Below are positions 9,606-19,327 of a stretch of 64,000 nucleotides of DNA, piece after piece; within the stretch, counting starts at the first letter, position 1; every line of letters begins with the position of its first letter. The notes below the pieces were generated by a model. That model worked only from the letters and a program-made list of their open reading frames with translations, had not been told where the DNA came from and ran no database searches. Origin of the DNA: Cetobacterium_A somerae (GTDB lineage: Bacteria > Fusobacteriota > Fusobacteriia > Fusobacteriales > Fusobacteriaceae); assembly GCF_044784365.2 (NCBI RefSeq), contig NZ_CP173065.2; one strand, 5' to 3'. The position numbers and the translations under genes were made by a program.

Positions 9606-10457
9606 TTAATTTAACGCTGCTGCTCCTCCAACAATTTCAGATATCTCTTGAGTTATCGATGCTTGTCTTCTTCTATTATATTCTAAAGTTAATCCCTTTA
9701 TCATATCTTCAGCGTTATCCGTTGCACTTTTCATTGCATTTTTTCTTGCAGAATGCTCACTTGCAGTATTATCTAGTAAAGCTTTATATAACTCTATATT
9801 TAAATACTTTGGTAATAGAGATGATAAAATCTCTTCTGGAGACGGCTCAAATATATAAGCTTTATTCTCACTTCCCTCAGCTCTTTCTATAGGAATTAAT
9901 TTACTTACTGTTAGATCACTTACTAAAGCTGATATAAACTTGTTATATATTACGTACACTTCATCAAAAATGTTGTTATAGTAATATTCAACAATGTTTT
10001 CACTAATTTCTTTCGCTTTATCAAACATCGTTTCAGGAATTAGTTGTATATACTCAGCCTTTACATCGTAATTTCTCTTTGCACAGTATTCTTTAGCTTT
10101 CTTTCCAACTGCAATTACAGAGACCTGTTTCCCACTATTTTCAGCAATCAATCTTTCTAGTGCTTTTAATGTATTACTGTTGAAACTTCCTGCTAGTCCT
10201 CTATCTGAACACATAACAATAACTCCAACTTTTTTTACATCATCTCTACCATCAAAAAGTGGATGTTTTTCACTTTTTACACCAGCTGCAATATTTTGTA
10301 ATATTTTAGCTATACTTTCTGAATATGGCTTTGATTGAGCTACTATTGTTGAATACTTTTTAAATTTTGTAGTCGAAACAATTTCCATGGCCTTTGTAAT
10401 TTGGTGAGTAGACTGAACACTTTTTATTCTATTTTTTATCTCTCTAGTTCCAGCCAT
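9606..10457 (-). CDS. atpG: ATP synthase F1 gamma subunit
   Basis: 283 residues forming the rotating central shaft. The N-terminal MAGTREIKNRIKSVQSTHQI and C-terminal NRRRQASITQEISEIVGGAAAL coiled-coil segments match the family, as does CSDRGLAGSFN in the Rossmann-like middle. It lies between atpA and atpD. Confidence 0.96.
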   Translation of the reverse strand: MAGTREIKNRIKSVQSTHQITKAMEIVSTTKFKKYSTIVAQSKPYSESIAKILQNIAAGVKSEKHPLFDGRDDVKKVGVIVMCSDRGLAGSFNSNTLKALERLIAENSGKQVSVIAVGKKAKEYCAKRNYDVKAEYIQLIPETMFDKAKEISENIVEYYYNNIFDEVYVIYNKFISALVSDLTVSKLIPIERAEGSENKAYIFEPSPEEILSSLLPKYLNIELYKALLDNTASEHSARKNAMKSATDNAEDMIKGLTLEYNRRRQASITQEISEIVGGAAALN

Positions 10458-10471
10458 TTGCCCACCTCTCT

Positions 10472-11974
10472 TTAATTAAAATTCTTTTTAAATGCTACTA
10501 TAGCTTCTACAATTTTAGCCTCAAGATCTTTATCTAAGCTTTTCTTCTCAACGATCTCATCTAAAATAGTTGTTGTATTTCTCATTTCAGTAATTAATTC
10601 TTTTTCGAATCTTCTTACATCTGCAATAGCGATATCATCTAAGAATCCATTGATTACAGTATAGAATGATACAACTTGCTCTTCAACTGGATAAGGACTG
10701 TATTGTGGTTGTTTTAAAACTTCCATAATTCTGTGCCCTCTTTCTAATTGAGCTTTTGTAGCTTTATCTAAATCTGATCCAAACTGTGCAAATGTTAATA
10801 ACTCTGTATATTGAGCTAATTCTAACTTAACTTTAGCAGCAACTTGTTTCATAGCTTTAATTTGTGCAGATCCTCCAACTCTTGATACAGATATTCCGGC
10901 ATTGATTGCTGGTCTAAATCCAGAGTTAAATAGTTGTGCATCAAGGAATATCTGTCCATCTGTTATCGAAATAACGTTTGTAGGGATATACGCTGATACG
11001 TCTCCTGCTTGAGTTTCGATTATTGGTAGGGCAGTTATTGATCCTCCACCTAATTCATCTGATAACTTTGCAGCTCTCTCAAGTAATCTTGAGTGAAGAT
11101 AGAATACGTCTCCTGGATAAGCTTCTCTTCCAGGTGGTCTTTTTAATAATAAAGACATTTCTCTATATGCTACCGCATGCTTTGAAAGATCATCGTAAAC
11201 TATTAAAACTGCTTCACCTTTATCCATGAAGTATTCTCCCATAGCTACTCCTGAATATGGTGCTAAATATTGTAAAGGAGCTGACTCAGAAGCTGTTGCT
11301 GCAACAACTATAGTATATTCCATAGCTCCTGCATCTTCTAATCTCTTAACGATCTGAGCAACTGTTGATCTTTTTTGACCTATTGCAACGTAGATACATT
11401 TTACTCCTGTATTTTTTTGATTTAAGATTGCGTCAATAGCAACTGCTGTTTTACCAGTTTGTCTATCTCCGATAATAAGCTCTCTTTGTCCTCTACCAAT
11501 AGGTACCATTCCATCTATTGATTTGATACCTGTTTGTAAAGGCTCAGATACTGGTTTTCTTGAGATAATACCAGAAGCTTTTCTTTCTATCTCCATGTAT
11601 TTCTCAAACTTTATTTCACCTTTTCCATCAATTGGCTCTCCTAAAGCGTTAACTACTCTTCCTAACAAAGATTCTCCAGCTGGAACTGAGGCAATTCTTC
11701 CTGTAGCCTTAACCTCGTCTCCCTCTTTAATCTTTGTATAGTCCCCTAGTATAACTGCTCCAACGTTATCCTCTTCTAGGTTTAGAACCATTCCTGTTAT
11801 TCCGTTAGGAAACTCTAAAAGCTCTCCCGCTTTTGCACTGCTTAATCCGTAGATTCTAGCGATACCGTCTCCTACTTCTAATACAGAACCTGAAGTTTTG
11901 ACATCAAGACTCTTTTTGTAATTCTCGATCTCAGTTTTGATTATATTACTTACTTCTTCTGGTCTGATTTTCAA
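10472..11974 (-). CDS. atpA: ATP synthase F1 alpha subunit
   Basis: 500 residues, the non-catalytic nucleotide-binding subunit. It has the Walker A loop GDRQTGKT, the PGREAYPGDVFYLHSRLLER block and the arginine-finger region (GISVSRVGGSAQ). The start is a TTG codon at 11974, supported by AGGAGGTG seven bases upstream and the usual N-terminus (MKIRPEEVSNIIK). It follows atpH after 33 bases. Confidence 0.97.
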   Translation of the reverse strand: MKIRPEEVSNIIKTEIENYKKSLDVKTSGSVLEVGDGIARIYGLSSAKAGELLEFPNGITGMVLNLEEDNVGAVILGDYTKIKEGDEVKATGRIASVPAGESLLGRVVNALGEPIDGKGEIKFEKYMEIERKASGIISRKPVSEPLQTGIKSIDGMVPIGRGQRELIIGDRQTGKTAVAIDAILNQKNTGVKCIYVAIGQKRSTVAQIVKRLEDAGAMEYTIVVAATASESAPLQYLAPYSGVAMGEYFMDKGEAVLIVYDDLSKHAVAYREMSLLLKRPPGREAYPGDVFYLHSRLLERAAKLSDELGGGSITALPIIETQAGDVSAYIPTNVISITDGQIFLDAQLFNSGFRPAINAGISVSRVGGSAQIKAMKQVAAKVKLELAQYTELLTFAQFGSDLDKATKAQLERGHRIMEVLKQPQYSPYPVEEQVVSFYTVINGFLDDIAIADVRRFEKELITEMRNTTTILDEIVEKKSLDKDLEAKIVEAIVAFKKNFN

Positions 11975-12007
11975 CTGATTACACCTCCTAATTTTACAAG
12001 TAGTTTT

Positions 12008-12529
12008 TTATTTTTGTGTTAGAGTTTCTAATTGTCTACGGATACTTCCGTCTGTTACCTCATCACCTATTTTGATAATTCCTCCACCTATTAGAGATTT
12101 ATCCACATTAACTACTAGCTTTATCTTTTTACCTGTTTTATTTTCAAGATTTTTAGAAAGTTTCTCTTTTTGCTCATCGCTTAAAGCAACTGCAAATGTA
12201 GCTTCCACATCTAAAATTTGATTTTTTGCATAATCTAACTTAACATACTCTGCTACAATCTCTCTAATTTGTGCAATTCTTCCTTTTTCTAAAATATAGA
12301 AAAGAATTTCTACTCCTTCATTAGAGTCTGAGAAAATTTTCTTTAAAGTTTCTTTTTTCTCACTCTCTTTAATTAGAGGATGAGTTATAAAGTTTCTAAA
12401 ATCAACATCTGTTTTATAAAGCTCCATAGTCGCATTTAATACATCATATATTGATTTAACTTCATTTTTTTGCACAGCAACTTCATATATTGCTTCTGCA
12501 TATCTTTTACCAATTTGGTTTCCTATCAT
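12008..12529 (-). CDS. atpH: ATP synthase delta subunit
   Basis: 173 residues of the OSCP/delta family, which links F1 to the peripheral stalk. RYAEAIYEVA at the start and the C-terminal GGGIIKIGDEVTDGSIRRQLETL are diagnostic. The start codon overlaps the atpF stop codon by 4 bases (ATGA), so translation is coupled. Confidence 0.94.
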   Translation of the reverse strand: MIGNQIGKRYAEAIYEVAVQKNEVKSIYDVLNATMELYKTDVDFRNFITHPLIKESEKKETLKKIFSDSNEGVEILFYILEKGRIAQIREIVAEYVKLDYAKNQILDVEATFAVALSDEQKEKLSKNLENKTGKKIKLVVNVDKSLIGGGIIKIGDEVTDGSIRRQLETLTQK

Positions 12530-13032
12530 TTTACTCCCCCTACCTCATCTATAAATTTGTCAGCTAGGGCAGCTTCTAAATCAGAGTTTAAATTCTCTTT
12601 TATTATCTTCTCAGCTAATGTTACTGCTAATTGGTTCATTTCAACCTCTAGCTCTTTCTTAGCTGCATGTTTCATCTTTTGAATTTCTAGCTCTGCTGAT
12701 TTAAGCATTTTGTCTCTTTGAACAGTCGCTTCAGAAATGATAATCTCTTTTCTTTCATCAGCTTTTTTCTCTGCTAATTGAACTATTTTTGTAGCTTCAT
12801 CTTTAGCATCTTTTAATATTTTTTGAGCTTCTTTATTTTTTAATGCAGCATCCTCGTTGTTCTTTTGAGCTTCTGAGAATTCAGCTGCAATCTTCTCTTT
12901 TCTTGTATCCATTAACTTCATTAATGGAGCTTTAAAGTATTTATTAAATATAAACACTAAAATGAAGAAGTTTATTATTTGCCAAAACATGTTAATATCT
13001 ATCGATACTGCAGGCATATTTGTTGGTGCCAA
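12526..13032 (-). CDS. atpF: ATP synthase F0 b subunit
   Basis: 168 residues: one N-terminal membrane helix (FWQIINFFILVFIFNKYF, about residues 15-35), then a long charged helix rich in Ala, Lys and Glu typical of the dimeric peripheral stalk. It lies between atpE and atpH and overlaps atpH by 4 bases. Confidence 0.94.
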   Translation of the reverse strand: MAPTNMPAVSIDINMFWQIINFFILVFIFNKYFKAPLMKLMDTRKEKIAAEFSEAQKNNEDAALKNKEAQKILKDAKDEATKIVQLAEKKADERKEIIISEATVQRDKMLKSAELEIQKMKHAAKKELEVEMNQLAVTLAEKIIKENLNSDLEAALADKFIDEVGGVK

Positions 13033-13078
13033 GTCTTCTACCTCCTTCCTAAAAGTATTTGATGTATTTTATAAAAAA

Positions 13079-13348
13079 TTATCCTAACATTCCTACGAAT
13101 GGGTTAGCGTATAATAAGATTAGTGCAATTACTAATGAATAGATACCTGTTGACTCTGATACCGCTTGTCCAAGTACCATTGTAGAAATGATATCTCCTT
13201 TAGCTTCTGGTTGTCTAGCTACTGCCTCAACTGCTTTACCAGCTGCGTATCCTTGTCCAACTCCTGGTCCTATACCTGCGATCATTCCACATCCTGCTCC
13301 TACTGCTGATGCTGCTAATACTATAGTTTTTGCTAACATTAAATCCAT
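13079..13348 (-). CDS. atpE: ATP synthase F0 c subunit, Na+-type
   Basis: I start at the second ATG (13348) because AGGAGG is nine bases upstream, against only three for the ATG at 13354, and because it gives an 89-residue protein like that of Ilyobacter tartaricus. Two membrane helices flank the loop RQPEAKG. The residues that bind Na+ in the I. tartaricus ring are all present: Gln32, Val63, Glu65, Ser66, Thr67 and Tyr70 (in VLGQAVSESTGIY). I therefore infer a Na+-translocating ATP synthase. This is read from recalled family knowledge, not from an alignment run here. Confidence 0.93.
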   Translation of the reverse strand: MDLMLAKTIVLAASAVGAGCGMIAGIGPGVGQGYAAGKAVEAVARQPEAKGDIISTMVLGQAVSESTGIYSLVIALILLYANPFVGMLG

Positions 13349-13393
13349 AATCATTTACCTCCTAGTTATTTTAAAATTTAATCTTGTTAGTTT

Positions 13394-14206
13394 TTATTTA
13401 TCATCGGGACACTCTGCATCCCCTAATGAACCTTGAATATATACCATACTTAGCATTAAGAATACAAAACTTTGTACTACTCCACTAAATATATCAAAAT
13501 AAAGATGTAACGGTGCTGGAATAACCATTGGTGCCGCTTTATAAATAAGCCCCATTATTACCATTCCCGCAAACATATTTCCAAACAAACGTATAGAAAT
13601 ATTTGTTGGTTTTGCTAGTTCTCCTACTAGATTAATAGGTAACATAAACGGCATTGGCTCTAGTAATCCTTTAAAATATCCTAGTATACCATTTAATTTT
13701 ATGCTAGTTCCTAAGAATGTAGCTGTAGTTAACATCGCTAATCCAACTGTTGTATTAAGATCTGCTGTCGGTGCTCTAAATGCAGGTGCTATAGCAAACA
13801 CTCCATCTTCGAAGCTTCCCCAAGGAATTGGTGCAAACATAAGTAAGTTACATCCTAGTATAAATAAAAATAATGTAGCTAGGTATGAGAAATACTTTGC
13901 TGTCCATCCTCCTAACATTTGATGAATAATACCATGTAGAAAATCGTAAACTGATTCAGCAGCAACTTGTGCCCTTCCTGGAATCATTTCTAATTTTTTT
14001 GTTCCCATTTTAAATAAAAGTGTTAACACTAATATTACAAACCATGTACTTATTACAGTTATTGTAACTGGTAATCCAAACTTTCCATCAGCATATTCCA
14101 TAGAAAATGGAATTTGATGTAAAAAGTGTGGTAATGGCACGTAAAACATTACTGCAGGTCCTTCTACTAATGGTGGGGTAATAAACTCTATTGGTCCTAT
14201 TCTCAT
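13394..14206 (-). CDS. atpB: ATP synthase F0 a subunit
   Basis: 270 residues with about five to six membrane helices. The fourth-helix region LAKPTNISIRLFGNMFAGM contains the essential stator Arg, and the C-terminal IFSGVVQSFVFLMLSMVYI block is conserved. It forms the ion path with the c ring. GGAGGCGAAACT precedes the ATG. It is followed by atpE. Confidence 0.95.
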   Translation of the reverse strand: MRIGPIEFITPPLVEGPAVMFYVPLPHFLHQIPFSMEYADGKFGLPVTITVISTWFVILVLTLLFKMGTKKLEMIPGRAQVAAESVYDFLHGIIHQMLGGWTAKYFSYLATLFLFILGCNLLMFAPIPWGSFEDGVFAIAPAFRAPTADLNTTVGLAMLTTATFLGTSIKLNGILGYFKGLLEPMPFMLPINLVGELAKPTNISIRLFGNMFAGMVIMGLIYKAAPMVIPAPLHLYFDIFSGVVQSFVFLMLSMVYIQGSLGDAECPDDK

Positions 14207-14229
14207 AAGTTTCGCCTCCTTTCAATAGT

Positions 14230-14604
14230 TTATTTTAAATACTTAGATTTAAACTTTTTTATATTGTTAAATAAAGTTATAGCTAATATATTAATTTTAA
14301 TATTTAGTAATCCTATAACTCCACTAACTAACATTGGAAAACCATAAAATTTTGTAGCCAGTGCTAGAAATATCCCGTATAAAAAATATCTTTTCAAATA
14401 TCCTATTACTCCAACTTTAAATGGAGAGTTTGAAGCTAAGCTTGCTTTTGCATCAAGACATATCATATAAAACCCAACTACTGATAAAATTGCTCCCGAA
14501 AACATACCCATATAAACGTATTTATTTCCTGATAAAACTCCGTATATTAAAACTACCACTGCAGTTATAATTCCACGTTTTATTATTTTTTTTAACTCAT
14601 CCAT
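14230..14604 (-). CDS. atpI: ATP synthase subunit I (AtpI-like)
   Basis: 124 residues with four predicted membrane helices and basic ends. The size, topology and position just upstream of atpB fit the ATP synthase subunit I family, which helps assemble the c ring. Sequence motifs are weak, so the call rests largely on context. Confidence 0.78.
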   Translation of the reverse strand: MDELKKIIKRGIITAVVVLIYGVLSGNKYVYMGMFSGAILSVVGFYMICLDAKASLASNSPFKVGVIGYLKRYFLYGIFLALATKFYGFPMLVSGVIGLLNIKINILAITLFNNIKKFKSKYLK

Positions 14605-14617
14605 ATATCACTCAACC

Positions 14618-14827
14618 TTATTTTTTCATTATCAATTTATAAGCGTTATAAAATGCACTAAATACACCTACTATAACGAAAAAAATAAATAATGGTGTGC
14701 TTTTAAAAAAATATTTTTCTATTAACTTGTATATGAGAATAAAAACGCCTATATTCCCAACTATTAGAAATCCTAAAAATCCAAGTAGTGAAAAATAATG
14801 CATAAAATCTTTATTAAAAAACACCAT
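14618..14827 (-). CDS. Small AtpZ/AtpI-like membrane protein
   Basis: 69 residues with two membrane helices (about residues 12-35 and 45-65). Its position first in the atp cluster, before atpI, is where AtpZ (F0F1-ATPase Mg2+/Ca2+ transport-like subunit) is found in many bacteria. A GGAAGTGG ribosome binding site precedes the ATG. The family call is inferred from size, topology and neighbours. Confidence 0.65.
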   Translation of the reverse strand: MVFFNKDFMHYFSLLGFLGFLIVGNIGVFILIYKLIEKYFFKSTPLFIFFVIVGVFSAFYNAYKLIMKK

Positions 14828-14851
14828 AAAATTCCACTTCCTTAAGCAAAA

Positions 14852-15562
14852 TTATTTTTTTACCATGTAAAAAAATCTTTCCCCTGCTATTCTATCATTT
14901 TTACCAATACTTAACAAGTTTAAATTATTTTTTTCAATAATTTTTCTAATTTCGAACTCTTCAAATATTCTCTTTTCATATAGTTCTTTTAGTTTTTCAT
15001 AATGTCCTGCTCTATTTTTAACAAAGTATACTGCTTCAACAATATCTAAGTCTTCATCTCTAAAATGCTCCCAAATAATAGTCATATCTTTTCTATCGTC
15101 ATAATACACTCCACCTGGAAACATTTTATCCATAAACTCTCTATTTATAACATCAAAAATATAAATCCCACCTGGATTCAAATTAGAATAAATAGAGTTC
15201 ATTAAGTCATCTAGATCTTCAAGTGATGTTAAATGATTCACTGTATCAAAAAGTGACACTATTATATCATAAGTTTCACCTGTACTAAACTCTCTCATAT
15301 CTCCTAAAAATAATTTAACATTTTTATTTTTTAATTTTTTATTAGCTATTGTTAGCATATCTGCTGATAAATCTAATCCTGAACAATCAAAATCATCTTT
15401 TAATCTAAGAAGGGTTTCTCCTGTTCCACATCCTAAATCTAATAACTTTTTACCTTCAACGCCAGATTCTTTAATTTTATCCTTTATTAAATTAGCCCAC
15501 TGATCATAATCGCAATGTTGCATAAACTTATCATAAACTTTTGAAAAATTTTTATAATACAT
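14852..15562 (-). CDS. Class I SAM-dependent methyltransferase
   Basis: 236 residues. Motif I (LLDLGCGTGETLLRL) binds S-adenosylmethionine and is followed by the acidic SGLDLSADML and a motif IV-like YDIIVSLFDTVNHL. The N-terminus FSKVYDKFMQHCDYDQWA is typical of a common unassigned small-molecule methyltransferase group. The substrate cannot be predicted. It lies 8 bases after glmM and 24 bases before the atp genes. Confidence 0.85.
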   Translation of the reverse strand: MYYKNFSKVYDKFMQHCDYDQWANLIKDKIKESGVEGKKLLDLGCGTGETLLRLKDDFDCSGLDLSADMLTIANKKLKNKNVKLFLGDMREFSTGETYDIIVSLFDTVNHLTSLEDLDDLMNSIYSNLNPGGIYIFDVINREFMDKMFPGGVYYDDRKDMTIIWEHFRDEDLDIVEAVYFVKNRAGHYEKLKELYEKRIFEEFEIRKIIEKNNLNLLSIGKNDRIAGERFFYMVKK

Positions 15563-15570
15563 TTTCTCTC

Positions 15571-16929
15571 CTAAATTAACTCTTTTTCAACAACTGCAGC
15601 AATCTCTTTTGCCACTTTGTCCACTGTTGCCATCTCTTTTCCTTCAACCATTACTCTTACTATTGGTTCTGTTCCAGATGTTCTTACTAATACTCTTCCT
15701 AAACCTGCCATCTCTAGCTCTTTTTCTTGTATAAACTTAACTATCACTTCATTTTTATTCCATAGATTTTTTTTACTATTATCTACTCTAACGTTTATTA
15801 ATAGTTGTGGCCAATCTACTATTTCTCCTACTAGTTCATCTAGTGATTTTCCTGAATCTCTTATAGCTTCTACCAATTTAACAGATGTTAATACTCCATC
15901 TCCTGTAGTTCCAAAATCTGATAATATTATATGTCCTGATTGCTCTCCACCTATATTTACATTAAGTTCTTTCATTTTTTCAAGAACATATCTATCTCCA
16001 ACATTAGCTCTTATTAAATGAATTCCCTTATTTGATAAATAGTTTTCAAATCCCATATTACTCATAACAGTTGTTACAACTTGATTATTTTTTAGTTCTC
16101 CTCTGTCTTTCATTCCTAGAGCTAATACAGCAATAATCTTATCTCCATCAATTATGTTTCCATTTTTATCTATAGCAATTAATCTGTCAGCATCTCCATC
16201 ATAAGCTAATCCTAAATCTGCTTCGTACCCCATAACAACTTTAGATAATATCTCTGGATGTGTTGATCCACATCTAACATTTATATTTTTACCGTTTGGA
16301 GCATCATTTATTATAACTATCTCTGCTCCTAAAGCTAAAAATACCTCTTTTGCTACTCTATAAGCTGATCCATTAGCTGCATCTAAAATAATTTTCATAC
16401 CTGAGAAATCACCTTTTACTGTTGAAACAACGTGATCTCTGTAAAGATAATATTCATCCTCTGCATAAGTAAATCTTCCAACTTCATCTCCAGCAATAGG
16501 GTCTTTAGTTATTTCTTCCACATTATCCATTAGCTTTTCTATTTCTAATTCAACTTCATCTGGTAATTTATATCCATCTTCCCAAAATATTTTTATTCCA
16601 TTATCTTTTGCCGGATTATGAGAAGCTGATATCATTATTCCAGCTTTTGCTGTACTCTTTTCTGTTAAATAAGCAACTCCAGGAGTTGGAATAACTCCAA
16701 CAAAATCTATATTTATTCCCATAGAGTTTAATCCAGCTGTGAGCGCTGATCTTAACATATACCCTGATCTTCTTGTATCAGATCCCATTATTACTCTAAT
16801 TCTTTTTTTATCTGGATATTCCTTTTTTAAAGTATACCCTAATGCATATCCTAATTTTAATGCTAACTCTACAGTTAACTCCTTGTTAGCTTCTCCTCTT
16901 ATTCCATCTGTTCCAAAATATTTTCTCAT
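15571..16929 (-). CDS. glmM: Phosphoglucosamine mutase
   Basis: 452 residues of the alpha-D-phosphohexomutase family. It begins RKYFGTDGIRG, has the active-site phosphoserine loop GIMISASHNPAKDNG, the metal-binding DGDADR and the sugar-binding GGEQSGHI, and the phosphate-binding RTSGTEPIVRVMVE at the end. It converts glucosamine-6-phosphate to glucosamine-1-phosphate for peptidoglycan and LPS. Its start overlaps the upstream gene's stop by 4 bases (ATGA). Confidence 0.96.
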   Translation of the reverse strand: MRKYFGTDGIRGEANKELTVELALKLGYALGYTLKKEYPDKKRIRVIMGSDTRRSGYMLRSALTAGLNSMGINIDFVGVIPTPGVAYLTEKSTAKAGIMISASHNPAKDNGIKIFWEDGYKLPDEVELEIEKLMDNVEEITKDPIAGDEVGRFTYAEDEYYLYRDHVVSTVKGDFSGMKIILDAANGSAYRVAKEVFLALGAEIVIINDAPNGKNINVRCGSTHPEILSKVVMGYEADLGLAYDGDADRLIAIDKNGNIIDGDKIIAVLALGMKDRGELKNNQVVTTVMSNMGFENYLSNKGIHLIRANVGDRYVLEKMKELNVNIGGEQSGHIILSDFGTTGDGVLTSVKLVEAIRDSGKSLDELVGEIVDWPQLLINVRVDNSKKNLWNKNEVIVKFIQEKELEMAGLGRVLVRTSGTEPIVRVMVEGKEMATVDKVAKEIAAVVEKELI

Positions 16930-17441
16930 TTTAATACTCTCTCCCTTCTAAGTTGTAATTTTTCACATATGTACCCTGTTATTAACCCTGAAACGCATCC
17001 CATAAACAAAAATCCCCAAATAAATATGAAAATTGATTTACTCATAATACTAATACTTCTAAAAAGCAAAAAGTAAACAACTATAAGTTGTGTTAAATTA
17101 TGTACAAAAGCTCCTGCTATACAAATAGCAATCAGCGATAGATTTTCTCTATATCTAAATAATAAAATGGTCAAGAGGGTACTAGCCCCTCCTGAAATTA
17201 AACTTATTATAAAGCTTGGTGAAAAAAGTGTTCCTAACATCATTCCTTGAATAAAAATCCGAAGCAACAATATCTCTATTGCCATCTTCTCATCAAATTT
17301 TTCTAAAGCTATTATTGTTGCAATATTAGCTAATCCAAGCTTCATCCAAGGAAATGGTTTTGGAATTAAAGTTTCTATCAGTGATAAATAAAGAGCTAAT
17401 AGCACAAATGCCGTTAGATATCTCCTTCTTTTATCTGTCAT
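16926..17441 (-). CDS. Gx transporter / heptaprenyl diphosphate synthase component I-like membrane protein
   Basis: 171 residues with five to six membrane helices. The segments LIPKPFPWMKLGLANIATI and GGASTLLTILLF, with the following GAFVHNLTQL, match the Gx transporter family (older name: heptaprenyl diphosphate synthase component I). Its actual transport role is not established. It begins one base after purB ends and overlaps glmM by 4 bases. Confidence 0.78.
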   Translation of the reverse strand: MTDKRRRYLTAFVLLALYLSLIETLIPKPFPWMKLGLANIATIIALEKFDEKMAIEILLLRIFIQGMMLGTLFSPSFIISLISGGASTLLTILLFRYRENLSLIAICIAGAFVHNLTQLIVVYFLLFRSISIMSKSIFIFIWGFLFMGCVSGLITGYICEKLQLRRERVLK

Positions 17442-17442
17442 A

Positions 17443-18876
17443 CTACACCTTTAAGTCAGTATTCATTCCTAATAGTTCTTTATTCTTTTCAAGAATAGGA
17501 TTTACTTCTGTTTCTAAGAAGTCTACTACTTGTGCTGGAGCAAATCCAATAAAGTTTTTAGGGTCTAAAATTTCCATTAATTTTTCTCTATCTATATCAA
17601 AAGATAAATCATTAATAATTCTTTCAATTAAATCATTTTCTAATCCTTCAACTTTAACTTGCTTTCCTGCTTCCATTGAATGAACTCTTATTAACTCATG
17701 AAGCTCTTGTCTATCTCCACCTTTTTTTACACCTTCCATTATTATATACTCTGTTGCCATAAATGGAAGTTCTGCCATTATATGCTTTTCTATCATCTTA
17801 GGATAAACTACTAATCCTTCTAATATATTTTTCCAAATGATTAATATTGCATCTACAGCTAAAAATCCTTGTGGTAATGCTAATCTTTTATTTGCTGAAT
17901 CATCAAGAGTTCTCTCAAACCACTGAGTTGATGCTGTCATAGCAGTACTTTGTTGTAACGCTATTACAAACTTTGCTAAAGAAGATATTCTTTCACTTCT
18001 CATTGGATTTCTTTTATAAGCCATTGCAGATGATCCAATTTGGCTCTTTTCAAATGGTTCTTCTATTTCTTTTAAATGTTGTAACAATCTTAAATCATTT
18101 GTAAACTTATGAGCAGACTGAGCTATATTACTTAATAGATTTGATATTTCAGAATCGATTTTTCTATCGTATGTTTGACCTGTAACTAAAAATCTTTTAT
18201 TAAAGCCCATTTTTTCTGCAACTCTTTCATCTAATTCTTTTACTTTTTTATAATCTCCGTTAAATAACTCTTGGAATGATGCTTGTGTTCCAGTAGTTCC
18301 CTTTACACCTCTAAATCTTAAAGTATCTTGTCTAAATTCTAGCTCTTCTAAATCTAAAATTAAACTTTGTAACCAAAGTGTTGCTCTTTTACCAACTGTT
18401 GTTAATTGTGCAGCTTGGAAATGCGTAAATCCTAATGTTGGTAAATCTTTATATTCATTAGAAAACTTTGCTAATCCATCCATAACATTAATTAATTTTT
18501 TCTTTAAAATATTTAAAGCTTCTTTTATTTGAATTAAATCTGTGTTATCTCCAACATAAGCACTTGTTGCTCCTAAGTGAATTATTGGCATAGCTTTAGG
18601 TGCTGCTGTTCCAAATGTATGTACATGGGCCATTACGTCGTGTCTAAACTTTTTCTCCATTTCATCTGCTAGTTCATAATCAATATTATCTATATTAGCT
18701 TTCATTTCTGCTAATTGTTCCTCTGTAATGTCAAGCCCTAACTCCTTTTCAGTTTCAGCTAAAACATACCATAATTTTCTCCAAGTTGAAAATTTAAATT
18801 TTGGTGAAAATATTTCTAGCATCTCCTTTGAGCTATATCTTTCTGCTAAAGGATTCGAATAAATTTCTTTGTTCAT
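17443..18876 (-). CDS. purB: Adenylosuccinate lyase
   Basis: 477 residues of the fumarase/aspartase superfamily, clostridial-type length. It carries the signature GSSAMAYKRNPMRSERI with the catalytic mobile-loop Ser, plus GATSAYVGDNTDL and FTHFQAAQLTTVGKR. It acts twice in purine synthesis (SAICAR to AICAR, and adenylosuccinate to AMP). It is the one AMP-branch enzyme here and lies outside the large pur operon, between the rimI-like gene and a transporter gene. Confidence 0.95.
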   Translation of the reverse strand: MNKEIYSNPLAERYSSKEMLEIFSPKFKFSTWRKLWYVLAETEKELGLDITEEQLAEMKANIDNIDYELADEMEKKFRHDVMAHVHTFGTAAPKAMPIIHLGATSAYVGDNTDLIQIKEALNILKKKLINVMDGLAKFSNEYKDLPTLGFTHFQAAQLTTVGKRATLWLQSLILDLEELEFRQDTLRFRGVKGTTGTQASFQELFNGDYKKVKELDERVAEKMGFNKRFLVTGQTYDRKIDSEISNLLSNIAQSAHKFTNDLRLLQHLKEIEEPFEKSQIGSSAMAYKRNPMRSERISSLAKFVIALQQSTAMTASTQWFERTLDDSANKRLALPQGFLAVDAILIIWKNILEGLVVYPKMIEKHIMAELPFMATEYIIMEGVKKGGDRQELHELIRVHSMEAGKQVKVEGLENDLIERIINDLSFDIDREKLMEILDPKNFIGFAPAQVVDFLETEVNPILEKNKELLGMNTDLKV

Positions 18877-18901
18877 TATAAGTTTTCCTCCTAAATATAT
18901 A

Positions 18902-19327
18902 TTAATTTCTTTCTAGCGACATCAAAATTGCTGTTTCTCCATTAGGATAATAATTTTTTCTTTTTCCTACACTTACAAATCCTATTTTTTCATAAAAATA
19001 TCTTGCTATTTCATTACTTTCTCTAACTTCTAAAAATAAATTTTGCTCCCAATTATTTAAATAAAAATTTATTAACTGTTCACCTATTTTCTTATTTCTA
19101 AACTCTTTTTTTACAGCTATCTTCATTATTTCATAAAGATCGTATGAATCATGCAAAATTAAATATCCTTTTACATCTTCATCAAAAACTAAAATCTTAT
19201 ATTCTTTTTTATTTACCATATCTTTTAAAGTTTCAAAAGTATAGTAACTTTCTATAAATATTTCTTGTTCTAATAAATTAATTTTTTTTAATATCTCTTC
19301 ATCATGCTTATTAATTTCTATAATCAT
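18902..19327 (-). CDS. GNAT N-acetyltransferase, RimI-like
   Basis: 141 residues. The acetyl-CoA loop region (VKKEFRNKKIGEQLI) is followed by LEVRESNEIARYFYEKIGF and KRKNYYPNGETAILM, the arrangement seen in RimI, which acetylates ribosomal protein S18. A different GNAT substrate is possible. The ATG directly follows the lepB stop codon with no gap. Confidence 0.78.
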   Translation of the reverse strand: MIIEINKHDEEILKKINLLEQEIFIESYYTFETLKDMVNKKEYKILVFDEDVKGYLILHDSYDLYEIMKIAVKKEFRNKKIGEQLINFYLNNWEQNLFLEVRESNEIARYFYEKIGFVSVGKRKNYYPNGETAILMSLERN

